A stretch of DNA of 64,000 bases, from NCBI GenBank assembly GCA_032768795.1, contig CP136490.1, positions 6,820,001-6,884,000 of the forward strand, in the 5' to 3' direction. Both the position numbers and the translations under genes were made by a program. Under the pieces are notes generated by a model. That model was not told where the DNA came from and searched no databases. It was given only the letters and a program-made list of their open reading frames with translations. Of this stretch, positions 23,348-33,022 are shown piece after piece; within the stretch, counting starts at the first letter, position 1; every line of letters starts with the position of its first letter. This DNA is from Tremella fuciformis (taxonomy: Eukaryota > Basidiomycota > Tremellomycetes > Tremellales > Tremellaceae).

Positions 23348-24218
23348 ATTGGCGAGAGAAAAGAACAGAGAAAGAGCAAAATGCCAACTGATGAAAGTCG
23401 ATTTGGCTGGACGCTCGGACCGACGCGCGGGCCGTGATGGTTCCTGAATTGGGTCAAATAGTAGCTTATTGTTCGACGTGGCGTCGCTATAACAAACGTG
23501 CGGCGCGTATTGACAGCTACTGAGAGCCAGCCTATCGAGGGCCAATCATGAGTCGGTCTTGTCATTCCGGCTTTGCCCATGCGCTGGAGCCCCTACACCT
23601 GCCCCTACGAGAAGTGCCACGCCGTCGATCGCTGCTACAGCTCGAGCCACTTGCAAAGGTCCAGCAGCTATCCTGGACCTCGAAGCATCGTCGGCGTCAG
23701 CTGCAGGTCTACTCTAAGCTCGACGCCGGACCACCACATCAGTCGAGGCCGCGAGAATGAAGCGATGGGTCAGAAGTAAGCGTGAACCATCGGTATGGTC
23801 TCGACGAATGTACAGTCAAGCTGACTACCCCAAGAAGGCTCAACCGAGGCTCTTCGGTGACGTGGTGGATCGTGATGCGCCTGACCATGCGTTTGGCCAG
23901 CTGACGATCGTGGAAGGCAAAGAAATCTTCTCACAAGTCTCTTCGGTCCTCTGATTGTCCTGTGGTACAAGACATGAACGAGAGCAGCTGTTGGATCTTG
24001 CCGAGAGCTTCTCCAAAGCACAGCCGCGCGCTGATTGCGATATTCTTGCAGATGATAGGTCCCGCCGGCCGCGCCATGTTTTGACGGCGCGCTTGAATTT
24101 GACAATGTCCATGGCTTGCAAGTCCTACACGTTGTTCAGTTGCCAATCCAGTCGGCGAACCGCCATTCATGAATGGGAGGTGTAAATGATTTCATTTCTA
24201 CTTTACCGCAGAGACCAC
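23348..24218. other. Intergenic stretch with possible relic of another F-box paralog
   Basis: No open gene. On the minus strand, short pieces loosely recall array members, for example a LAKRMVRRITIHH segment (compare RNLVRRISMDSSGG in member 3) and MDIVKFKRAVKTW. They are in different frames and much weaker than in the pseudogene next to it. It may be an older, nearly erased copy or ordinary spacer. Confidence 0.2.
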
Positions 24219-25882
24219 TTAAGTCCCTCCCCCAGTTCCTCCACGTGCCGTGTAGGCCTCAAGTTCTGCCCAAGCTCGACTGCTTACCTCTATGTCACGA
24301 CCGCGGAACGCGCGCACACCCTCGATCTCCGCCATCCTTTGCAAAACCTGCAGTGGTATAGCCCTGCCTTTGAAACGTGTCCCGTTTCCAGCGGGCAACA
24401 TCCGCTGCCCAGAGGCGTCTTTGTCGGTAGATGCATCGCGCGGACCTCGGACCGCGCAAGAGGTCCAATACAGATACGGTCCAGTCGAACCTTGTTGCCG
24501 CAAGGTGGTGATATGTAGGGTCTCGTATAGTCCGCCTGGAGTTCTGTGGTTTCCCGGATCGTAGATGACTTTGATCGAGGATAGGAGTGGCGCGGCGTCG
24601 AATGAATGGACGTGTACGTTGGAGAGACACACAAAGCTATTCAACGGCTTGACGAGAGCAAACGGCTTGACGAGAGCAGCCAGCTGAGTTTCTGTAAGGT
24701 TGCTTGCAACGAGCTGTAGCTCTCGCAGCTTAGGGACCTTGGGGATGAACTCGCCAAACTCCTTCGAGGTCAGCCTGCTCGACTTCATCGCAACTGATAA
24801 ATCTGAGGAAAGCTGCTCACCCCTTCCGGCAGAGAGAGCCAAGTCCCGGGCTCGAGCCGAACCTGGAATCGTTCAAGTCGTTTAGGACCTTTCCATGAAG
24901 GGAGAATTTCGAGGGTCGATTCTGCCGCAACCAAGGTTTTGAGGTGCTTGAGCTTTCCTACAGCAGCCATGAACCTGTTATCTTCGTGGAACCATGGCTC
25001 CGGCAAATCCAACCAATCGTACTCGGAGTCCCGTGCCAACACGGTGAGTTGGGTGATATTTGAGCATGCCGAGACCAGACTTGCGGCCGTCAAGGGTGGC
25101 TTGTTGTATCGTACATCCGGAGAGCAAGTGATGGACAAAGAGCGGACCTTGTCCAGCTGATCGCGAACGTCGGAGGTGTCAAGATAGGTGGTGAGATCAC
25201 CCTCGATGTCGACGGTCAAGGAGCGTAAATTGCGAGTGAGAAGCAACAGAGCTTGGAGCTCCTCATCATTCGCCGTCTCGTCCAACTGCACTTCCATGTG
25301 CTCTAAAGCATCCAATGTCGCAGACGAGCTGAGGAGTCCAGGGAACATTGGCCAAATGTTCAGACCCGGGGATATTGGACACATCCCATCGAGGGTCTCA
25401 AGCGTGCGGCCAGGTTTAACGATTACGAGGACTTGCAGGCTCTGTCGAACGACAGAAAGGAGTGTGACTCCAAATGAGCCTGTTTCATAGGACATCGTGA
25501 TCTTCCGTACCGCTCGGATTCGTTCTGGCCGGGCGTATAGGGCTGCGAGTATCCCCTCGATCTTTTCGCGCAATCTCCCACAACGCGCCGCCTGGGTGCG
25601 AGCGTCGTCCTGCCGATCGAGCTCCATATGGATACCTGCTGCAAATGCAAGGTAGTCGGCTATCCTCATGGACGTCTTTTCCTTGATGTCCGGGGTCTCG
25701 CCATAGTTGTGTGGGAGCGTGATATTGATCTCCCTCCATATTGCCAGTTGTGCCGGTTCGACCCACGCCTTGCACACCCGGCCAAAGTTGACGGCATCGA
25801 CACCAGTCAAACGATTGGCGACGCGCCTAAGTACCGAGCTTGGCAGACGCTGAACGGCAAGTGGATGAGTCGAGCCCGGCAT
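24219..25882 (-). CDS. F-box protein, array member 5
   Basis: The F-box is VQRLPSSVLRRVANRLTG then VDAVNFGRVCKAWVEPAQLA, followed by IWREINITLPHNYGETPDI. An intron after SLPEG leads to EFGEFIPKVPKLRELQL, the conserved junction. The C-terminal module is VLQRMAEIEGVRAFRGRDIE then AWAELEAYTA, ending in a Gly/Thr tail. A perfect 18-bp direct repeat (24643-24660 and 24661-24678) duplicates six residues, giving the sequence LVKPFALVKPLN. The ATG at 25882 aligns with paralogs. The F-box half is closest by eye to the pseudogene (CRAWVEPAE versus CKAWVEPAQ), suggesting that these two arose from one duplication. Confidence 0.88.
24643..24678 (-). repeat. 18-bp tandem duplication inside F-box array member 5
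   Basis: Two perfect 18-bp units, 24643-24660 and 24661-24678, keep the reading frame and add six residues. Exact identity suggests a recent slippage event. Confidence 0.9.
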
Positions 25883-26074
25883 TTTAGATCAGTTCTCAAC
25901 TGTGTTGCAAGCATGCAAGAAGAATGGCACGCGACGCGTCGATGAAAGGCAAAGCTCAGAATCAAAGTTTACGTAAATGAATCGCAGCCTCGGAGGAATC
26001 CGTTGCCGCCTATGCTTGTCCTGTCTAGCAGCCTGAACACCCACAAACGCCTATAGAGCTGGGCGAGCAGCACG

Positions 26075-26494
26075 ATGGCGCGTCCGGCATGCCAGGAGAT
26101 CAGAGAGGAGCTCGTTGCTTGTGTGATACGATCAGATTGGTGAGTAGGGAGGGAGACGCAAATCGCTCATAGCTCCGCTTGAACAGAAATCGCACAAGCG
26201 CTCAAATTGATGTGCAGTGTACTCAAGATGGGCAAGGACCCAGCGGAATGCATCAAAGAGCGGCACCTGCTTCCCTTGCAGTGCCAGCACCTCATCACCA
26301 CATTTGCCGACTGCAAAAAAGGCATGGTGGGTCCTGTGTTCCCTGTGTATGTCGAGAAGCTTTCGCTGAGTGCAGCTGGACATGAGGCGGCGGTTCCGAG
26401 GCAATCATCTCTCGACTGCAGCGGCGACAGAAGGAGGCAATGGGATCATCGGCATGGCTGACATTGCACCGGAGGAGGAGAAGAAGTCATGATT
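26075..26494 (+). CDS. PET191: Cytochrome c oxidase assembly protein Pet191/COA5
   Basis: A small mitochondrial intermembrane-space protein needed for complex IV assembly. Three exons: 26075-26139, 26218-26326, 26376-26494. The protein starts MARPACQEIREELVACVIRS, continues DCVLKMGKDPAECIKER, then LPLQCQHLITTFADCKKG and MLDMRRRFRGN. The paired cysteines (PAC...VAC, SDC...AEC, QCQH...DCK) and RRRFRGN are the family's hallmarks. An acidic C-terminal tail ends EEEKKS. The length of about 97 residues is normal. It is divergent from F-box member 5 and convergent with HUS1. Confidence 0.93.
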
Positions 26495-26669
26495 TCGCTG
26501 TCAATCTCTCACGCACCCGCGCACTTCACCTCTCACAATGATTGATTGTTGTACATCACTTCGCATGGCATGGCATACAACAGCTCCTTCGAGGCCCGGA
26601 ACATGTCGAATTGGTATTGTACAGATGCTGATGATAGAATGCGCCAAATCCAATGGCCACCATCATACC

Positions 26670-28040
26670 CTAATCCTCATAGTTATCCCCAGTGTTTTTG
26701 GCCGGTATGAAGAATGTCAGGACCCCGCCCGAATCGCTGATCTCGCCTACATGTCAGCTCCCGGTTGGTCGCATGCGAGGTGTCAGACTGACCAATGTAG
26801 ACATAGGCTATGAGGCAGTGATTCTTGCATATACCTAGAGCATGAGGTCAAAGGCAGCCCAGGGTCAAGATCGCTTACAAGCAATGGCGGTCCCGCCCAC
26901 ATGATGACTGGTCAGAAACTTCAGTAAGCCCCGAATCGTCACAGTCACACTGAACATCTCGTCTCTTGGTGGTGGCTGCTCCCCTTCTGGCGGATCGGCT
27001 ATGGGTCAGTCCAGACTCGGTGATCCCTTGACGGTGACAGAGAGGCACCCACCAGTGGAGCTGGGAATCACAAGATCGGTCCAGGTTGTGCTCAATTCTG
27101 CCGTCGCACCCTGCACGAGTAACTCTAGCGTCCCATCCTGAAAGTCAGCTTCGGCTCAGTCACGACGAAACTGCTCCTACCAAGTTGGCCGAGACTTTTA
27201 CGTCATTGGCGATGTGTCCGAGACGAGACACGATGTTGCGCAACTCTGTCAAGTTGGGGAGCACCATGTTCATCTGCGAGTCAGCTCGGAATGCTTCAGG
27301 AAGAAATGTAGGAGCTGACATCGGGAGGTGGGCACAGTGGCTCAGTGAGCTCCTTCTGCCGCTTCGCCGAAAGCACATGAACGTTGATTTCGTGCGTTAT
27401 TGAGACGTCCTTTCCATGCAATGGGCTCTGGCCATGAGCTCCCCTTATAGATGGAATGCGGGACGTACTTTGCCTCGTATCTCAAAAGCCCATACAGCTT
27501 GACCATCGGACGGCCGTCTGTTGAGCTTGAGGTTGAATTCTCCATCTTGCAGAGCTGTAGCGTTCACCTTTGCCGCATCTCCCACACCCACTACCTGTCA
27601 GCAGCGTATTTCCCAGGTCAGACTCACTTGACGTCTCGGCACTTTTGAGGACTTTGAGCAGGGATTCGAGCTGCAGCTGGACCCAGATCTCATTGTTATT
27701 ATTGCTTTCTATCCGAAAGCCATTGAAGAGCGTTTCCTTCCGTCAGTGACTTGGCGTTTGCCGCTCACTCATGGCGGCTCACAACTTTGACCTGACTGTG
27801 CGTGAGCTTGCTATGGCAAGGACGCAGGTGCAAAGCTCACGACCAGACTTGGACCCCATCACGCCCTTCGTTACCGGGGACTATGAAGTACACTTTGTCG
27901 GGCGCCATGCGTATGATGCATTGCTTCGCAAGCGCCGCGAGCGACTGCACGATTTCTGGGCGTCAGGAAGAGGTCGACGTAAGAAGTAGACACGCACTGC
28001 GAAGGAGGCCGACATTGGTGATATATGTTCTGAACCTCAT
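26670..28040 (-). CDS. HUS1: Hus1 homolog, 9-1-1 checkpoint clamp subunit
   Basis: Hus1 forms the Rad9-Hus1-Rad1 ring loaded at DNA damage to activate the ATR pathway. The protein starts MRFRTYITNVGLL and continues LAALAKQCIIRMAPDKVYFI then GRDGVQVW, the classic Hus1 N-terminus. Next come ETLFNGFRIESNNNNEIWVQ and LESLLKVLKSAE, a domain II part with NMVLPNLTELRNIVSRLGHI and NDVKVSANL, and near the end FSVTVTIRGLLKFL and GVLTFFIPAKN. At least seven short introns interrupt the gene; the first (GTGCGT donor) separates LLR from KIVQS. The ATG at 28040 is the family start and the stop codon occupies 26670-26672. It is divergent from the v-SNARE gene at 28411. Confidence 0.9.
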
Positions 28041-28410
28041 CCTATGAGGATGGTGAGAGTTGAAATCGACTTATGGCGCCGTCGAGGCATGGACACTATC
28101 AGAGCGAAGAAGATGGTATAGATGGTCTGGTCATCTGGCTCTCCGTCTCTGTGCCGGTGGCCACCTCAAGTGGAGGTCTGGGCCAGGAGTGATAATGACG
28201 TGGCATATCCATGGGCGCGCCTGTGCTGTGCTGCTCCTTCCATTCGGTGCAGCTTCGGAGACGTCACCACGGCACAGAAGATACCGCAGCCAGCGAGTGG
28301 TATTGTATTCTCATCGTTTCGTCTCTCTCACACCTTGCCGACCTCGACAGCACCGGATCAGCGCGCAGCGAGCACTCCACACCCTCAACACAGCCAGATA
28401 ACCGGGCATC
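28041..28410. promoter_or_regulatory. Divergent promoter region of HUS1 and the v-SNARE gene
   Basis: About 370 bases with no supported gene. Overlapping open frames here carry neither domain nor splice logic. Confidence 0.35.
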
Positions 28411-29204
28411 ATGTCAGTCTCAGTCCCGCGTCGCAATTCATTCCCTGCTCCACCTGCAGCCCCCCGCTTCAAGCATGCCTCACGACGGCTTGAGCGGTCG
28501 CCTCAACGCCCACTCAATGCTCGTGTCGGCTCGTGATTAGGAGACTGACGAGCAGGTCGAGCGAGCCGTATGACCCCTACATCCCCTCCGGGTCCAAGCC
28601 TTCGGGCTCAACGCCGGCGGCACAGCCTCAAGGCGCCCAAAGCAAGAAGGTGGGTCCACCATACTTCGCGCGGGAGACACACTCGCACGCCTACTCGTGC
28701 ATGGTTATGCGTGCAGTCTATCGCTGCTCGAGGGAGGACGAGCTGAGAAGGCGACAGGTTCGGGCTTCTTGCTGACGTCCAGATCGCCGCGATCCAAGAA
28801 CAGATCGACTCGACCGTCAATGTCATGCACGAGAACATCACCAAGGTCGCAGAGCGAGGCGAGCGACTGGACGCGCTGCAGGACAAGACGGGTGAGTCGG
28901 GCGGACTACACAGAACGAAGCGCGAGAAGAGAGAAGTGTGCCCCGCTGACTGCAGACAACCTGGCCGTCTCGGCCCAAGGCTTTAGACGCGGCGCCAACC
29001 GTGTTCGCAAACAGATGTGGTGCGTCTCATATTTGCGAGCTCCGAAAGGCGACTAAGTGGCAGGTGGAAAGACATGCGCATGCGGATCATCATCGTCATT
29101 GGTATCTGCGTGTTGATCGTCATCATCGTCGTCCCTATCGTCAAGGCGTACGTCTACCGCCTGCCTGCATGAGCAAGGAGCTGATCAGCAGGATCAAGAA
29201 TTGA
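28411..29204 (+). CDS. Synaptobrevin/VAMP v-SNARE (Snc1-like)
   Basis: A tail-anchored R-SNARE for exocytic and endosomal vesicle fusion. The SNARE motif runs [20 protein letters not shown], then [20 protein letters not shown] and [20 protein letters not shown], with Arg at the central zero layer (VAERGERLD). A C-terminal anchor follows ([18 protein letters not shown]). The last intron (GTACGT...AGCAG) gives the end PIVKAIKN. The start is ambiguous. If AT at 28411-28412 is spliced to G at 28556 (GTCAGT donor, 143-nt intron), the protein begins [14 protein letters not shown], typical for fungal Snc. Otherwise an ATG at 28411 reads [10 protein letters not shown] and a 59-nt intron (28497-28555) follows. 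The intron of about 130 nt after SKK is long for this genome. Confidence 0.92.
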
Positions 29205-29493
29205 GTCTGCAACGCTCTTTGTTACTCCTCATCGCCCTGGTGGATTGCTGAATGTTGAATATGGACCTGTTGACAACGGGAGGAAACGAGCCGAATTGCC
29301 AGATATGATCCTTTCGTTACGCGCTGTAGATCAAGTATGTATGATACCCTTCTCTGCCCAATGTCTCTGAACCAGATCACAGCGAAAATGGAGACAACGA
29401 AAATGGAGACAACATGCCATGCGGACTATGCGAATTCGTATAACGCTACATAATGCCAATTTTCATTTTACGCCAGATACATGACACCGTGTT
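29205..29493. other. Convergent intergenic region with 15-bp tandem repeat
   Basis: AT-rich spacer between two gene 3' ends. It contains a perfect 15-bp unit repeated twice (29383-29397 and 29398-29412). No gene seen. Confidence 0.5.
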
Positions 29494-32400
29494 TTATCGC
29501 CCTTGCTGCTCGGCTGAAGTTGATGACCAGCCAACCACCCCGGCCACCCACCTCAGACCAGACACTCGACGCAGATTCGTCTGAGTTGGCCGTCCCTGGC
29601 GCTCTGCCGGGTCCGATGGGGATTGTGCCAGATGCACGGGCGTTTGACCGCTGGTCCGCCTGACGGGCCGGGGACCCATCGGCCGCTCACGCTCTGTACT
29701 TCCGACAGAAGGTCGCCGAGTCTCGGCAGGGATCGAGATGGCGCCAGAAGGTCGCCGTGACGATGAACCCAGAGCTGCGGAAGACGGCGCGGCGTGAGCG
29801 GAGTAGTAGCGCCCACTGACATTCACATCTGTCCGAGACGAGCCCGCCACGGGCGCCGGCGCAAGGAAGTTTGGTGTGCGGGTGGAGAATGCAGTGCCAA
29901 GAGTGAATATCGGCGAGACACCGTCATCGATAGATGCGCGGGGGCCCGAAAAAGAGCTGCGCAGTGCATGAGGCGGATGCGCGCCGGTGACGCTGTCCCT
30001 GACCTCTCGAACACGATCGCGGTGATGTTCGGCCGACCGTCTGGGCTGTTCGTTCGCCAAGGAGTGACCGGAAGTCTCTCGCGAATGTGAGTGGGAATGA
30101 TGCACGTGGGCAGTGGCGAATTGCGGCACCGAACTTCTGCGCGGAATCTCAGTCGAGGTGTAGATGGGTGAGCTTGGCCCGGCTGTGATGGAGGAGGTCG
30201 ACGACAGGGAGTCACGACGAGTGGACGAGTCGGACGTGGCGCCAGCACCTGCCTTTGCTATCTGCTGGGCATTGAGGTGGTTGCGCAGGGCGGTGATGCC
30301 ATGGCCAGAGTACACGCAGAATGCCGTGGCCTGATGCTCCGAAAAATCCTGCAGTGAATCAGGACCGCTTTCTAAAGCAGGCCAGGTGGACGAGGGGCTC
30401 ACTGCTGGAGTCGGCCGGCAGTACTTCTGCAATTCGGGCGTCTTGAACGCGTCCACGCCGGTCAAGCTGAGATGGGTCAAGCCAGGTATTCGATTGAGCA
30501 GGAATGTGACAGCTTCGATACTCAGGTTTCGGCAATGCGACAGGTGTATCCTCTCTAATGTAGCCTGACGTTCCGTGAGAGCGTAGACCGCTACATCGCT
30601 GAGGTTTGTCACCTGGCATTGAGCTGTTGCATGCTCTACGAGCGAAGCATTCAGCTCACCTTGACCAGCCCGACTCGCTTGAGTTTAGGCATATTGAGAG
30701 CAAGCGCAGAAACGGATTCGTCTGTCAGCAGCGGACAGCCTGAATCATCAGCTTTGGTCCTTAGGCGAAGGGCCAAGCTGACATGCGAGATCCAAGTAGC
30801 GTATCCTAGTACAGCTGTGAGCGAGCTTGCTGACGGCGGCGTCGGTAATTCTGCTCGATCAGTGCCCATCTTTCTTGGAAACTGCGAAGAGAATCTGACA
30901 GATTGCAGTGACCCAGGTGCAGATGGTGAAGGTTCTTGCCAAGCCGGCCCACACTCTCCAGCGCCGCGTCCGTGAGTTCTGAACATTTGTTGAGAGTCAG
31001 GCTTCGTAAGCGGGGTGCGGACGCGACGAGACTGTCCAATGCCGCATCGTTGATCTGCGAGCAGCTGGTCAAATCGACCACTCGAAGGCATTCCAGCTCA
31101 GGGGCAAGAGGACGGAAGAGCCCTGCCGCACCGAGAGATGTCCGATTGGGAAGTTCGCGTTTGCGGAAGGCTTGGACAGGCTCGGGTTCTATCGGCGTGG
31201 ACGGGTCGATCTCGGGAAACGAGTTGTTGAAGGGAAAAGCGCTGGCACGATTCTGCAATTCCTCGTCGGTCAAATTTGCCATCGCAGACAGATTCGCAAA
31301 GCCGCCATCGGTGATGAGGGAGTTGCCTTTGAGCTTAAGCTCACGAAGGGCCGGACAGCACAGCATGATGGCGTAGATGGCAGAGTTGGTCAACTGCTCG
31401 ACTTCCGCAAGCTCGATCTCGAGGAGATGAGGGTTTGACCGCACAACCGCAATGATAGACTCATCGGTAAGCCGAAAACATCCGGCTACTTTGAGCTGAG
31501 GGTGAGTGATTGTCAAGTGATAGAGACGATGCGCGCACTCGTCGCAGATTCCTCAGCCTCCACGCCAACGCTCCCAGTCCATCGTCGCTGACCAGATGGC
31601 AGCCGGTCAAGTTGAGGCCCTGCAAGTTCGGGCAATTGGCAGCAACGTCATGCAACAACTCGTCGGTGACATTCGGGCAATTGGCGAGGTCGAGCGAGAC
31701 CAGCAAGGGCATGCCTCTGATAAGCGGCATCATTGCCCAGGCTCTGATACCGCGCGCTCCGCTAAGCGTGAGACGCTCGACCCGCTTGCACTTCTCGAAC
31801 GGGATAATGATCTCTTCCTCCAAAACGTGAGCCAGAGGGCTGAGATTGAGCCGCCGGATAGAGGCGGCATACGGAAGCGACGTCTGTTTGGCAACGAGCA
31901 CCCGCGCAACGGCCGCGAGCTGGCCCATCGACTCGAGTGCGGGTTTGTGCCATAGGAGGGGGAAGCCGGTGAGGCACCACGCGCGGGAGACGAGCATGGC
32001 GTTGAAGACATCGCGCGGGCCAGGGAGGAGATGGAAGATCTGCAATGTCAGCTGCCGCACATAGGTGCCAGGGGTGACAACACCAACGTGTACCAGGATC
32101 TCTGGTGGCAGCGTGCCGGCCAGGCCGGCCAGAGCGAGCTGGCCCGCTTGGTCATGCCCCGCCGAGCCGTCAGATGCGCGCTGCTTGCCCTTCCTCCCGT
32201 GACTCATCCAGCTCTCAGCCTCCTCTCTATCGAGCAGAGCTGTCTTCTCCTCTTCCTCGCCATCAGACACACTAGTCACGCTCGGCGTCGCGCTCGCTTG
32301 TCGACGCGGGGCATGTTCCGCATAAGCGTACGTGTGGTGGAATTGCCACCGCGGCCGTGGGCGAGGAGGCAGCTCGTTGAGCTGAGCGAGGGATGCTTGT

Positions 32401-32570
32401 GTGAGAGACTGTCGTCCGGACGAGCCGGATGGCGAAGCATCGTAGGACGGTACGAACATGAGCCGCTGGGACCGGGAGGAGGCGGTGGAGAAGGTGGTTT
32501 CTGGGACCACAGAAGGGTGGAGGGTCGGTGGAGAGGACAAGGGGTCGGAATACGAGCGCCCGCGAGACAT
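29494..32570 (-). CDS. GRR1: Grr1-like F-box/leucine-rich-repeat protein
   Basis: Grr1 is the SCF receptor that degrades G1 cyclins and controls nutrient signalling. After a disordered N-terminus comes an F-box (LAGTLPPEILVH joined across a 48-nt intron, 32040-32087, to IFHLLPGPRDVFNAMLVSRA). About a dozen cysteine-type LRRs follow, e.g. LVSLDLANCPNVTDELLHDV, LKVAGCFRLTDESIIAVV, LRVVDLTSCSQINDAALDSL and LRSLTLNKCSELTDAALESV. More repeats continue through spliced exons: ITDAAVSKLAHSCTRIRYLD, CPLLTDESVSALALNM and LERIHLSHCRNLSIEAVTFL. After the repeats, QDFSEHQATAFCVYSGHGI is the Grr1-type C-terminal motif, then a long Ser-rich tail. ATG at 32570. About 900 residues, as in basidiomycete Grr1. 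Confidence 0.88.
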
Positions 32571-33022
32571 GGTCGGATTAGTGTGTGTAAGACCTGGAGC
32601 TTAGCTATGAGGCCGTCTGTAGCGCAGTGGGCGTTTACAGATGAGGAGTTTAGAAGAACGCTCAAGAGGTCGGGGTCATGGTGGCGCGAATATCCGAAAA
32701 GAAGCTTGGTCACTGCTGTCGCTGCCAGTTCATCTGTCGCCTCGAGGGTTCTTGTACTGTCCTGCCTCGTATAGAGGACCGCCGTTGTTCGCGGCCGCCT
32801 CGACCCGACGCAAACAGCACCTGTACAAGCTTGTGTTGGTGCGGTCAACACGACTTTTCCGGATGGAGCATTCAGCCCAGAAGCGCTGCCCTAATGTGCG
32901 CACTCTCGTCATTGCCGCGGACCCTTTCTCCAATGTCAGGCTCACACCGAGTCTCTCTTGCTGGATTGCACGCAAGCATGCATGCATGCATGCTTGCTCA
33001 TCAATGGCGGGCTGTCTATGCT
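32571..33022. other. Intergenic region with a 26-bp palindrome
   Basis: This spacer holds the GRR1 promoter and the NEO1-like gene's 3' end. At 32972-32997 a perfect 26-bp palindrome contains a (CATG) run and could form a hairpin. Open frames here overlap each other and have no support. Confidence 0.45.
32972..32997. repeat. 26-bp perfect palindrome with (CATG) run
   Basis: GCAAGCATG on the left mirrors CATGCTTGC on the right, with CATG repeats between. It lies 25 bases beyond the stop codon of the NEO1-like gene, where it could form a hairpin in the 3' UTR. Confidence 0.85.

Noticed and set aside
23573..23779. Plus-strand frame with CPYEKC, recalling a zinc finger
   Set aside because: The remaining Cys/His spacing does not fit a C2H2 finger, and the frame lies in an F-box intergenic gap.
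28653..28783. Long intron in the v-SNARE gene as a possible snoRNA host
   Set aside because: I found no convincing C/D or H/ACA boxes in it.
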